From Patella vulgata (taxonomy: Eukaryota > Mollusca > Gastropoda > Patellidae): 64,000 bases of DNA. Shown here in pieces: positions 15,364 to 31,149 of this stretch. Within the stretch, counting starts at the first letter, position 1, and every line of letters starts with the position of its first letter. The notes under the pieces were generated by a model. The model had not been told where the DNA came from. It saw nothing but the letters and a program-made list of their open reading frames with translations, and did no database searches. The stretch spans positions 17,033,390-17,097,389 of the forward strand of contig NC_065882.2 in NCBI RefSeq assembly GCF_932274485.2, given 5' to 3'. The position numbers and the translations under genes were made by a program.

Positions 15364-17535
15364 AATTTAAACACCAAAACCTGGAGGAATAGTGTATTTA
15401 TACTTGACAAGTATTTTGACAAGATTGAGATGAGGTTCACAGCTGGAGACTTCACCACAGCTTGGCAGAGACTTGAGGTTGGAATACTAACGGGGTGTAC
15501 AGTATCAGTAGTCCTGTTTGCAGCAGCAATGAACTTGATTGTAAAATCAGTAGAAAAACCAAGTAGAGGACCATTATTGTCATCAGGGGTCAGGCAACCA
15601 CCAGTAAGAGCTTTTATGGATGATATGACAGTGACAGCAAAAACAGTCATAGAGGGAAGATGGACTTTAGAGGAATTGGAAAGGATGATTAAGTGGGCCA
15701 GGATGAAGTTCAAACCAAGTAAATCTAGAAGTTTGATAGTGAGGAAAGGCAAAGTGCAAGATGAGACATTTGAGTTAGCAGGTGAAAAGATACCAACAAT
15801 TGGAGAGAAACCAGTGAAATGCCTAGGTAAAAAGTTTGATGCAACACTAGCAGATATGGTAAACATGGGTGAAGTTCAAGTGCAATTGGTAGAATGGCTG
15901 ACGAAGATAGACAAAAGTGGGCTCCCAGGAAGATATAAGGCCTGGATATATCAACATGGGGTCTTACCAAGGATATTGTGGCCACTACTAGTTTACGAGT
16001 TCCCATTGTCCAAAGTTGAGGCCTTAGAGAGAAAGATCAGTGCATGCCTAAGAAGATGGTTGGGTGTGCCAAGAAGTCTCAGCAGCATTGGATTGTACAG
16101 CACAGGAACAAAGCTACAATTACCAATGAAGGCATTGACAGAAGAGTATAAAGTTACAAAGACAAGACAGGTTATGACGTTGAGAGACAGCAAAGATGCT
16201 AAAGTGAGAGGAGCCAAAGTAAAGATCAGGACAGGAAGAAAATGGAAAGCAGAGGAAGCAGTTAAGGAAGCTGAGACTAGGCTAAAGCACAGTGTCATCG
16301 TTGGTGTAACAGCAGTTGGTAGACAGGGATTTGGTATGACAACAAAACCAAGGTGGGATACAGCAAATGAGAAGGGACGGAGGGAACTGGTGCAACAGGA
16401 AATACGACAGATGGAAGAAGAGAGTAGGAATGTTAAGGCAGTAGGAATGAAACAGCAGGGTAGTTGGTTGAACTGGCAAGGAGCGAGAAGCAGGGTTTTG
16501 ACCTGGAGCGAGATTTGGAGTATGGAGGGATACAGATTGAGTTTTCTACTAAGATCAGTGTATGATGTTTTACCAAGCCCATCAAACCTCTATACCTGGG
16601 GGTTGATAGAAGACCCAACGTGCACCTTATGCAAAGACAAACCAGCATCTCTACAGCATGTGTTGTCAGCATGCCCAGTCGCATTGAAAGATGGAAGATA
16701 TACATGGAGGCACGACAGTGTATTGAAAACAATAGCAGCAAAGTTGGATACCACCAGGAGAAAGAAGAGAAAGATGCAGAAGAACATCACATTTGTAAAT
16801 TTTGTGAGGGCTGGAGAAAAGAAAGACATCCAGGCAGAAGGTTTAGGGATACTTGGAACAGCATCAGACTGGCAGATGACAGCAGACATACATCAACGCA
16901 TGAGTTTCCCAGCAGAAATAGCAGCAACATCGCTAAGACCAGATATAGTCATTTGGTCACAGGGAACTAGGCAGGCGGTCTTGCTGGAACTGACAGTCCC
17001 ATGGGAAGACAGAATAGAGGAAGCTTATGAAAGAAAGATGGCAAAATACCAGCAGCTAGTAGAGGATTGCAAACAGCGGGGATGGAGGACGTGGTGTTTG
17101 GCAATAGAAGTCGGATGCAGGGGCTTTGCAGGACAGTCAATGTGGCGGGCACTTAGGACCTTGGGAGTAGTAGGAGCAGAGAGGAAGAAACTGATTACAG
17201 AAGCGTGTAGAGAAGCAGAAGTGGCATCACAGTGGATTTGGAGGAAAAGAGACGAAGTGTGGAAAAGTACAAAGTGTTAGAACAATGAACATTTACTGTG
17301 TAGATAATGGACAGATTTAGATATACAGAACAGCATTCAGTTACAGAAGAACAGCAATGACATCAGCTGAGACATCGGAGCCGTGTAGGCCATCCAGTTC
17401 CAGGTTCAGATTGATCACCTGAGCCGGCGCACCTCTGGAGGTTGTTGTGGATTAGCGCCGAAACAGCCAAGGAAGGAGGACCCCACCTGATGATGGAATT
17501 GGATTAGCATTCCTTTGATGTTTACAAGGTAGTCG
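15364..17535 (+). mobile_element. 5'-truncated LINE, restriction-like-endonuclease type
   Basis: An open frame runs from the TAA at 15361 to TAG at 17278-17280; from the ATG at 15430 it is 616 residues. It starts inside the RT palm (ILTGCTVSVVLF, motif-B-like), then AFMDDMTV (the catalytic DD). A cysteine knuckle follows (CTLC, then HVLSACP) at residues ~405-425. Near residues 510-535 come RPDIVIW and LELTVPWED, the RPD...E pattern of restriction-like endonucleases of R2/NeSL/Hero-type LINEs. About 250 bp of 3' UTR follow. Everything upstream of motif B is absent, as expected of incomplete target-primed reverse transcription. The clade is not decided. The long open frame argues for recent insertion. 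Confidence 0.85.
15430..17280 (+). CDS. LINE reverse transcriptase fragment with C-terminal endonuclease domain
   Basis: The 616-codon open frame of the LINE just described. Known for the family: one protein nicks the target with its endonuclease and primes reverse transcription from the nick. Here the fingers and first palm motifs are lacking, so the product could not be a complete polymerase, although the zinc-knuckle and endonuclease part looks whole. ATG 15430 is simply the first Met in an open frame that begins at 15364; translation from it is unproven. Confidence 0.8.
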   Translation: MRFTAGDFTTAWQRLEVGILTGCTVSVVLFAAAMNLIVKSVEKPSRGPLLSSGVRQPPVRAFMDDMTVTAKTVIEGRWTLEELERMIKWARMKFKPSKSRSLIVRKGKVQDETFELAGEKIPTIGEKPVKCLGKKFDATLADMVNMGEVQVQLVEWLTKIDKSGLPGRYKAWIYQHGVLPRILWPLLVYEFPLSKVEALERKISACLRRWLGVPRSLSSIGLYSTGTKLQLPMKALTEEYKVTKTRQVMTLRDSKDAKVRGAKVKIRTGRKWKAEEAVKEAETRLKHSVIVGVTAVGRQGFGMTTKPRWDTANEKGRRELVQQEIRQMEEESRNVKAVGMKQQGSWLNWQGARSRVLTWSEIWSMEGYRLSFLLRSVYDVLPSPSNLYTWGLIEDPTCTLCKDKPASLQHVLSACPVALKDGRYTWRHDSVLKTIAAKLDTTRRKKRKMQKNITFVNFVRAGEKKDIQAEGLGILGTASDWQMTADIHQRMSFPAEIAATSLRPDIVIWSQGTRQAVLLELTVPWEDRIEEAYERKMAKYQQLVEDCKQRGWRTWCLAIEVGCRGFAGQSMWRALRTLGVVGAERKKLITEACREAEVASQWIWRKRDEVWKSTKC

Positions 17536-17905
17536 CAAAATTTCAGCTCAAAATATTGAGTTGTTTGGACGTGAACGCCAAAACCGCTTATCCGGACACG
17601 AAACCCTTTTAAGATTTCGGGTCATTTTTTTTTTTTTTTTTCGTTGGGTAACCTGATAATCTATCGCCGTTCCTTTACAGGTCTAAACAGTGCATGACCC
17701 ACGTGCTGTACTTGATAACGAACGGTAAATTTCACCTAGACATTAGTTTTATAAAAAAAAGTCTAGTTTTATCCAGACACCGTATAATACAGCTTGGGAC
17801 ACCAGTCCTCATTTCCAGATGCAGACTGACTGGTTTTATCCAGACACCGTATAATACAGCTTGGGACACCAGTCCCCATTTCCAGATGCAGACTGACTGG
17901 TTTAA
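17536..17905 (+). repeat. Dispersed repeat (copy 1) with internal 67-bp tandem duplication
   Basis: Starts CAAAATTTCAGCTCAAAATA right after the LINE and is matched over ~265 bp by the sequence from 63732 to the window edge. Inside, a 67-bp block is repeated head to tail (17767-17833 and 17834-17900) with one visible base change. No coding potential seen. Identity unknown. Confidence 0.8.
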
Positions 17906-18079
17906 GTTATTTGGAAACGTATCACGTATATTGAGTTAGTTACTCGTCCCTACGGTAGAGGATATTAAGAGCTTTTAACATAAATTTAAGCAGTTTTATT
18001 CTTCAAAATATAATTGAGATTGGCCCTTTAAATACTGAACCATTAAAGACAAATCCTTCTAATCTAATTTGCAAAATGA

Positions 18080-18312
18080 ATTGAAATGACTGGGCTAATG
18101 AAGATGGGCATACGCCATAATATAGTGTACTATAAGGGAAATTTTGCCTACCCTTATATCGAATTCCAACTGCCAATTAGGAATCTTTTATGTGCACGCC
18201 AATGTGTACTCGGGACCCGGTTTTTCGTCCCATCCGAACAACTAGACAGATATCCTTGGCATACCCACCGTCCTACACCACTGACAAGGGGAAACCACGT
18301 GGGCAAATCCAA
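18080..18312 (-). mobile_element. SINE-A copy
   Basis: Minus orientation. Contains GGGCTAATGAAGATGGGCAT, ATATCGAATTCCAACTGCC, CGTCCCATCCGAAC and GACAAGGGGAAACCACG, the diagnostic body blocks. Both the tRNA-like head and the terminal TTTCATTTC tail are missing. Confidence 0.8.
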
Positions 18313-18346
18313 TCTAATTTGACGCCTTACATGCAATAGTCTTTAT

Positions 18347-19164
18347 TATGGAAGCCTATAACTACCATTCATAATTTCTACTTTTCGCCTCTTCAGAACA
18401 CGAAAGTCGAAAAGTCGAAAAGTAGAAGTTACGACAAAATGTGAGGCGACAAGACGGTATACAAGCCAAAATCAACTCGAAAATGGGAAATTAAGAAATA
18501 ATACACCGCGATAATAGCGCAATTTCCGTTAACAAAAATGTCTGTGTGATAGAGTCTAGTAATGATGGCGATTATTTTATTATCTCGATCAAGCTTAGAT
18601 TGTAAGTTTTATAATATTATTACTGACGGCTGCATAAAATTTTCCGTAACATAGGGATCGAGATATTAATAAAATAATCGCCATCATTACTAGACTCTAT
18701 CACACCAACATTTTTGTTAACGGGAATTGTGCGTATTCAAATGTGACCTGCAAGGCAGAGACTACAACAACTTCCTAGGCGAAAAGTAGAAAAGTCGACA
18801 GTACGACAGATCATAGGTCGCTAATAGCGCAGTGTGTTAATTTCCTAATTTCTACTTTTCGAGTTGCATTTTGGCTTGTATAGCGTGTTGGCGCCTTCTT
18901 ACTGACATCAATAAATACAAAAATATGATTAAGTCGAAAGTCGACAAGACGGTATACAAGCCAAAATGCAAGTCGAAAAAACGGGGGGCGCTATTATCGC
19001 GGTGTGTTATTTCTTAATTTCCTATTTTCGAGTTGATTTTGGCTTGTATACCGTCTTGTCGCCTCACATTTTGTCGTAACTTCTACTTTTCGACTTTTCG
19101 ACTTTCGTGTTCTGAAGAGGCGAAAAAAAGTAGAAATTATGAATGGTAGTTATAGGCTTCCATA
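18347..19164. mobile_element. Nested palindromic foldback element, 818 bp, TSD CTTTAT
   Basis: Outer inverted arms of about 180 bp (18347-18525 and 18995-19164) begin TATGGAAGCCTATAACTACC and are almost identical. A second palindrome (18529-18592 against 18656-18722) sits inside, with TAGAGTCTAGTAATGATGGC on both arms. A third, looser one (about 18780-18995) reuses the GGCTTGTAT and CGAAAAGTAG words of the outer arms. The flanks carry a direct CTTTAT at 18341-18346 and 19165-19170. There is no coding capacity. The superfamily is unassigned. Confidence 0.85.
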
Positions 19165-19249
19165 CTTTATCGACTAGAATCTTCCCGTTATACCAAACCT
19201 TGCGTGGGCTGAGAAAAAAAATGGGTTTTTTCAAGCCTGCTTTTCACTT

Positions 19250-19548
19250 GTAATTTGTAGCGACCGCTAGGTTGAAAAGGAAAATTGCTGCCTAGTCTTT
19301 CGGATTGGACAAAATACAGAGACCCACCCGTGCAAGTAAAAGAACTCTTGGAATTCAATGAAGAGTACGTAGCACTGCATATATAACCACAGAGTCTGGC
19401 AAGGGACAACGTATAGTTTTTCGGATGGAACGAAAAACCGAGGTCCCGACTACACATTGATGTGCAGTTGGCATTTGAAATTCGATATAAGAATAGGTCG
19501 TAGTCCAGTCGGAGCAGAACAGTTAAACCTCCAGTTCATTTCATTTCA
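19250..19548 (+). mobile_element. Two abutting SINE-A fragments
   Basis: 19250-19360 has TAGTCTTTCGGATTGGAC and GTGCAAGTAAAAGAAC. 19385-19548 has CTGGCAAGGGACAACG, TCGGATGGAACGAAAAACC and the tail GCAGAACAGTTAAACC, then TTCATTTCATTTCA. Both are internally deleted. Confidence 0.65.
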
Positions 19549-20499
19549 TATAACCATAGAAATATATTTACGAAAACCCGTGTGCCGTGTGAAATTTGAC
19601 GAGGCACGTAAGAAGACACGTATTGCAGTTAACTCGAACTGTCTTGTCAAACATGAATGCATCTCTCACATTGCATACGTACCCATGTTAAACCCAGAAT
19701 ATTGAAAAATATCAAACACAGATGTATAACTAGATATAAAAGAACATTTTTCGTTTCGTTTCTTTTAATTGTAAAAAAAAAACAACCAAAAAAACCCAAA
19801 AACGTGGAACAATTAAAATATGCTGTTCAATATGAAACTCTATCGATAAGAATAATTTTATAGTCCTAATATTAATCTTCGTTATGAAGTAATTGCGTTT
19901 GGCCTGATACTCGGCTAACTTGCTTTGTTGTTGGTTTGCAAGTAAATCACGTGACAACACAGCTTTATACAGGTAGCATTTGAATATGACCTAAATCATA
20001 TTTAGCCATCGTCAATTTGTATCAAATTGAACTATTTGGTAACCCGATAGTTGCGTTATAACAACACGAGTGTATATAATTACTTACTCTGAATAATAAA
20101 TGATTTTGTCGGCTAAATAAACGTGGAAACATGGCGTGCATTAGTTGACTGGCTGTCCACTACATCAACTCTGTTTTACTTCCCGTTTACTTTCTGCTCT
20201 GAACAAATATAACATTTGGGATTTCCCTTCTGATAACAGTTTGTGTTCTATTTTTGCAGAGTCCCTTTGACTTGGAACCTTTTTTATTTAAAAAATAAAA
20301 TAAAAGTTGGGCAATGTGATATTTAATTATGTAATAATATTGGACCAGGCAAAAATAAATGTCCACGAAAATTGTCTCAATATTGGCTTATTTTGCGTAC
20401 TTAAATACTTCTCAAAACAAATCAGTGAAATTTACTTAAAATATAATGCTTTATTGGCCTCCATAAGCTTAGTACACATCAGCAAACCTACATTATGGC
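19549..20499. other. No recognisable feature
   Basis: AT-rich sequence. The small open frames at 19657-19863 and 19730-19960 overlap on opposite strands, and neither resembles a known family. Confidence 0.5.
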
Positions 20500-20504
20500 C
20501 TTGG

Positions 20505-20712
20505 CAGTGTCACTGCAACAGGGCGGGGGTTCTGGAAAGGGACAATAACCAATCGTACGGATGGAACGAAACACTGGGGTCCCGTGTACGCGTTTGCGTG
20601 CACGTAATAGAACCTTCGACAGCTGGAATTCGAACTTCCCTGGTGACACGCTGCATATGCCTGTCTTCATAGTGGGGCGTTAAACTAAATTTCATTTTGT
20701 TTCATTTTTATT
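20505..20712 (+). mobile_element. SINE-A copy
   Basis: Blocks ACGGATGGAACGAAACACTG, GTGCACGTAATAGAACC, AGCTGGAATTCGAAC, TGCCTGTCTTCATAG and the 3' end GGGGCGTTAAACTAAATTTC followed by ATTTTGTTTCATTTTT. The head is lost. Confidence 0.75.
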
Positions 20713-21269
20713 ATGGCTAAACATCAGTGCTTTTCATTATTTTACAAAATAATCTTTTGTTACAAATTATTTTTATCTTCTAATTGCAACGTCTGACTGA
20801 AAATAACGACTCGCTATTATCGCATAATAAAACAGGTCTCAATGTTTCAGTTAATATAATGTTCTCAACTAATAGAACAGTCTTCATCTGTTCGTGTCGT
20901 AAGTCATGGATGCTAGATGAATTTTCGCCAGATGTAAAATACCTAACCATGTCTTGGCTGTTGACAAAATAAAAACTCCACAAACGTGGACAAAGGGAAG
21001 CAACTCTTATATAGATTTTGCTTCAAAGTCGGATTAGCCATTCCAATTTGGCTGATTTGCAGGACTGAGGGTCCCTTCAGACCCCCTTTCATTTGCATTC
21101 ATTGCCAAGCCCAGGCCATCTCAACTATGAGCTAATGATGAAGGGATTGCTGATACCATTCCAGGTTTAAATGCTGGGCCGTAACTAGCTCAGAGCAACG
21201 AGGGGTGGGAAGTGTTCTCAGGGGTGCTGTAATATTGATGGACAATGTATATCTCTTTTTTTATGGTCG

Positions 21270-21330
21270 AAAATTTTTTCACACGGGGGGGGGGGGGGCA
21301 ACACTTTTTGAGCCCCCCCCCACCTTGCGC
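21270..21330. repeat. Poly-G tract facing a poly-C tract
   Basis: A run of about 13 G (from 21285) is followed 30 bases later by a run of C (from 21314), making a potential G/C hairpin or quadruplex-prone spot in otherwise unremarkable sequence. Confidence 0.7.
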
Positions 21331-21699
21331 CCCCTAGTTACGGGCCTGTTTAATAGTAGCCCTTAGAAAATATTTGAGCTTGGTGTTTCGGTCACCCATT
21401 GACACTGTATATTATGGTCCATGGTTTACCAAATAGGCCCTATAAAGAATTATCCGAGAGCCATGGTGTTACCCATGAAAGCCTATATTATAAGTGATCT
21501 GTCGAGCGCAGCAACAGATAACTGCAGGAGCTTTTAAAGAACGGAAGAATTGTTTGATATTGTACAGTGTGAAGTATAACTATGATGTATGAATTACCAG
21601 CTCCAATAACCTGTTTAATGTGCTATTTATAAATTTGGTAATTTGATGCAAACTGGAAGGGTGCAAGAACTTCATTTACCCCAGTCTGGTGACTTCAAA

Positions 21700-22012
21700 G
21701 GGGATCCGGTTGCTCATTAAGTAAGACGTTGGTTCCCTTATGGAGCTCACGTGATCGATCCCGGTGTTGGCTGATCGAAATGTCACCCTAACCCTAAGTT
21801 GTGCGGGATGGACAGCCTAGCAATGACACTTTATAGTCGTTCGGATGGCACGGAAAAACATGTACATAAAAGAATCTTTGCATTGGAATTCGAAAGAAGA
21901 GAAGGTCGTAGTGCAGCTGTCCTGGCAAAATTTCGCTCGAATCGCGCTGTATGCGATGGCGTCTTACAGCCCAGTCGGTGCAGACAGTAGGACGTTAAAC
22001 CTCATATCATTT
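21700..22012 (+). mobile_element. SINE-A, nearly full-length degenerate copy
   Basis: Head GGTTGCTCATTAAGTAAGAC and B box GTGATCGATCCCGG; body TCGTTCGGATGGCACGG, GAATTCGAAAGAAGAG and GCCCAGTCGGTGCAGACAGT; end AGGACGTTAAACCTC. A CCCTAACCCTAA stretch lies in the middle. The 113-residue frame over it is a by-product. Confidence 0.75.
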
Positions 22013-23200
22013 CAAATGCGTGCATTTAGGAACCTGTTTTTACTTGCTCCCGTACATTGTTATGCTCCCGTAGCAGAAATCGGGAGTACTAAATATATTT
22101 TTTATTCTTTTGCTTGGTTGTTATTTAGTTTAAATACGAACGTGAATATCTCATACAGTAGTATAAAAAAGGGGAAAAACACATAGCAGTGACGTGCATA
22201 ATTTGAAGGGTAATATAATGATTTTTCGGGAAAATATCAACTTTTTGCATTTTAGATAGTCGGTAAGATAAAGTCCCCGAAATCAAATGACTTATGCGAT
22301 AGTTTGGGGGCATCGATCATTATCTATATGTATTTTAAATTTTTTAATTTTTCTGGAGTCGTACATTTCTTTAAATTGACTAATGGATAAAAATTTAAAA
22401 TCAGTATAATAAACAGTGTCTAGTGTTACTCTAGAGAAGCGAATGCTTTATGCACATTTTTTTTTGGGGGGGGGGGGGGTCACGATCATTACCCGGTATT
22501 TATTATTTGTTTCATCAATTCGTCGGCAAAATCAAGTGTCCGAAATCTCTGGTGTCATGGTGAATGCAGCTGAACCAGTCTTATTGATTGTTTGGTTGGG
22601 GTTCAAATTGCCAAGCCATATAAATAAGGTTATATTAACCATGCACTTTCAACTTTCAAGTTGCTGTATTCACGGGATGAAATAGAGGGGAAGCGCAAAA
22701 CCCCAAATGAAGCACGCTTTGCGTCATAGATGCTGGTACCACTCCACCTACCCCCCCCCCCCCCCCCCCCACACACACACACCAGTCGAATTCATGTACG
22801 CCTATGCAGGCACAGGCAATGGATATAATAGCTATCGGTCAAGTTCTCATCCCGTCAAGATCGAAATTGTTTCCGCGCTTTCAACCTGCGACAAACGATA
22901 TAGGCTGCACCAATGACATCATATATGGACCTTACAATAGATAGGGTTACTGGCGATAGTTTGTAAAAATGGGCAAGAACAGCAATAATTTATCAGAAAA
23001 AAATAAGTTCGTCAATCAAAGACTGAAAAAGGATAATTTAATAAAATAATAAAAAAATATGAATTAAAACATAATCTAGACTAGAAGACTTTATACTTAT
23101 TTTCGACTTATGGATAATCTTCCGATTATTTAAATATTTATTAAAAAGAATATAATCGCTTTGGGATTTCTAATTATCGGTTGCGGTAGATTATTCATAT
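22013..23200. other. No gene; poly-G and poly-C tracts
   Basis: Contains a poly-G tract at about 22467-22480 and a poly-C tract of about 20 at 22750-22770 followed by (AC)n. The short frames across these tracts are low-complexity. Confidence 0.5.
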
Positions 23201-23390
23201 CGCCATCGGTTTGTTTGTAAACAAAGATTTTTCGGCTCGAACAAGGGAAATCCTCGACGGAAATGACGTGTTATTTAGTCATGTGATCAACATCCGGGCA
23301 ACTTGTTGGTAAGGACAAGCCAAATTGTGAACATTTGTGTTTTGTGTACAGGTCAGGGAGTTTTCCCTGTAAATATCTTTTCTGTTTTAA
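23200..23390 (+). promoter_or_regulatory. Probable ELOC promoter and non-coding first exon
   Basis: A TGACGT (CRE-like) motif at 23264-23269 and CATCCGG (ETS-like) at 23291-23297 precede a strong donor GTAAGT at 23391. No TATA box is seen. An untranslated exon ending at 23390 would splice to an acceptor CTTCCCAG at 24784-24791. Inferred from motifs and position only. Confidence 0.45.
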
Positions 23391-24194
23391 GTAAGTATAC
23401 ATATAAAACAAATGTTTTACTCGTAGACCACCAATAAACAATTATAACATGTAATTGAAGTGTCCTATAATCTGAATGTTATCATATTTTCCATATTACT
23501 AAACAACAAAACGTGGTTTCGCTCAGCCATTTTCATAGAATAGAACTCAATCGACATCGTTCAAATGACGCATTTGATTATATTATTGCAAGAAATAAAG
23601 GATGCCAACCTGTTTGATTTATCATGTTTTTCCTTTTTAAAAAATCTTATTTTTAATATTTAATGTTTAAGCCTCTTTGGTCAGTATTCAAAATAATTTG
23701 ACTGCATTTCACATGAGTATGTATTACTTCATCACGATCTATTAATAAAAATATAGTATAGACCTTTTTATGATGACTAAGGAAGTAGAAATAAACTATA
23801 TCTGGTTGCTGAAATGAATAGTCTTTCTTTTTGGTGTAAACTAGGATAAATTAGTTTGTTTCAGGTAACATTCATTATAGAAACATTGATAATGGTTCAC
23901 CTGCTAAATTCAAATTCCGATCTTCTAAAGTTTTATTTGTGCAATTTACTGTCATGATTAGAATTTGTACAAGTTTCGCAGTGTACTGTACTGTCATTGA
24001 TATCAACATATATTGTTTCGTAACTTGACCTGCTCTACCCTTTTCCCCCCTTTAGTAGGGATGGTTTGTTTGGGTTTGCTGCGTGATTTGTGTGTTGTTG
24101 GGATACTATAATTAATAGTAATATTAATTATGCCAACTAGCTGAACTAGTGGAACAATTTCATAAGCTATAAGCTTACGCTTACAGTTAATTTA

Positions 24195-24396
24195 ACTGGT
24201 GGACATCGAATCCCGGGTTGTACGTGACGGGGAGTAGAGTCGCCTGTCCAACCTCATGGGTTTTCTCCGGTTTCCCCCCACTGCCAAAGAACCCTACACA
24301 CAAGCGAATTATTGAAATAAAATTAAACCATATGTTAGTCCCAAAATGACCTTGTTTGTGTCGAGTGGAAGTTAAACCCCATTTCTCTCTCTCTCT
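24195..24396 (+). mobile_element. SINE-V copy, 5'-truncated
   Basis: Begins at the B-box region and runs through TGGGTTTTCTCCGGTTTCC, ACAAGCGAATTATTGAAATA, TGTTAGTCCCAAAATGACC and GTTAAACCCCATTTCTCTCT. It lies in the 5' UTR intron of ELOC. Confidence 0.85.
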
Positions 24397-24714
24397 GGTA
24401 GACATCTTCTTTTACTCAAACTTGGTGAATTCATTATATAGCTAAGCTACTGTATGAATAATTTTTGCCATTCTCCAGTCCTAATGTTGTGTCCTGATTG
24501 TCAGTTTTGGTGTCTTTATTAGAAATAGAAATGTTTCCATTATCTACATGGATAATAGATTAAAAATATCAGTTTTTTTAGACTGCTTGGATGACTGCGG
24601 TATTTAATGTTAAAAGAAATACAATAATGCTTAGAAAAAAAAAACCATCCCAACATTTTAGTTGTATCGATTATTGGAAATCTATTCGAATTTTGACTTT
24701 GAATACGGTATTAG

Positions 24715-29796
<5,082 letters not shown>

Positions 29797-30064
29797 AAAG
29801 TACAATTATATAATTTGTTATTACTTATATCCCGTTTTAAAAAAAAAAACTTTTTAGTGAATGTGTTGTCCTACTGATTTATTTTGTCAATTATTTCAGA
29901 TTTATTATTTGTGAGACATCATGCTATGGTCCCTGAGATATATGCAAGTTAGAAATATCTTGGGGGATTAAGCTTTATAAAGGGCCATGTTAAATGCCAT
30001 TAGGAAGTTTACTTATTAATATTTATTATTATTATTATATTAACACATGGATAGTTTCAAGTTT

Positions 30065-30485
30065 GTAGTAGGAATTCATTGAGAATTACTTGATTTATTT
30101 ACACCCAGGTGGAAATTCATTGAGAATTACTTCATTTATTTACAATTGAGTGGAAATTCATTCATTGAGAATTACTTCATTTATTTACAATTGAGTGGAA
30201 ATTCACTGTGAGTTGCTTGAAAATTTTACAACCAAATGGAAAATTTTAGATTTATTACACACAATTTTGAATTCATTGAGAAGTACTCGATTGATATACC
30301 CACAATTGAGAATTCATTGAGAAGTACTCGATTGATATACCCACAATTGAGAATTTATTGAGAAGTACTTGATAATTTATGCACAAAGGGGGAATTCATT
30401 GAGAATTACTTGATATTTTTTTACACGCAAATGGAAATTCATTGAGAATTACTTGATAGATATTTACACTCAAGTGGTAATTGAT
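30065..30485 (+). repeat. Minisatellite, about ten 40-44 bp units, in the probable ELOC 3' UTR
   Basis: Units read GGAATTCATTGAGAATTACT followed by TGATTTATTTACAC-type sequence and a short AAGTGG-like spacer. Two adjacent units at about 30270-30350 are nearly identical (AAGTACTCGATTGATATACC); others have drifted. Confidence 0.85.
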
Positions 30486-30977
30486 GTATAAATTAAGCAA
30501 AAGATTTTTATTTTTTAAAAAGAATATCAGTTAAAATGTTATATGGTTCATTCAAGCATAAACAACAGATGTGTAGTATGTGAAGTAGATATACCGGTTA
30601 TAAATTATACTGGGAAACCCCCATATCATTAAACACCTATTATTAACTGATAGATAAATCATTATTTAATATTCATTATCAAAACATAGTATTTTTTTTT
30701 AAATTCTTCCCCATCATATTTTGAAAAGAAAGTTCAAAGGAATTTAGTAATGTGATACACTATTATTATGTTTTTCTTTTGTGTCTGTTTGTAAAAGTGT
30801 TTTATAAATAGTGGATAATTGTTTTATTTATTGTCTTATGACTTACTTTATGAGCTTATTTCGTAGCACATAAACCTGTCTGACAAGTTTGAGCAATATA
30901 TCTTGCTAATTATTATCTTTTTGGGGGTGTTCTTCAAAGGAGCATTCCAACAGCTGTATCATAGATATTCCTGGCTA

Positions 30978-30983
30978 AATAAA
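30978..30983 (+). other. Candidate polyadenylation signal of ELOC
   Basis: AATAAA followed by a T/GT-rich stretch (TGTGTATTGATTTTATT). It would give a 3' UTR of about 1.2 kb that includes the minisatellite. Other non-canonical signals could be used earlier. Confidence 0.35.
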
Positions 30984-31149
30984 TTTTCTAATGTGTATTG
31001 ATTTTATTATTTGCTTTATGTTTGTTTTCTCTCTAAACAAGGAAGATTCTGAAATTTGTGCCACTGGTGTTCCTGGAGTAATGTTGACCTTTTCAAATAG
31101 TAACAACATTGTAGGGCGGACATGGTACGTGGCCGACTTACATAAAAAT

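Noticed and set aside
15336-17152. Several minus-strand frames of 60-176 codons
   Set aside because: Antisense shadows of the LINE frame; composition follows the complementary strand.
19457-19705. 82-codon frame near 19.5 kb
   Set aside because: It starts inside a SINE-A fragment; translation of repeat sequence.
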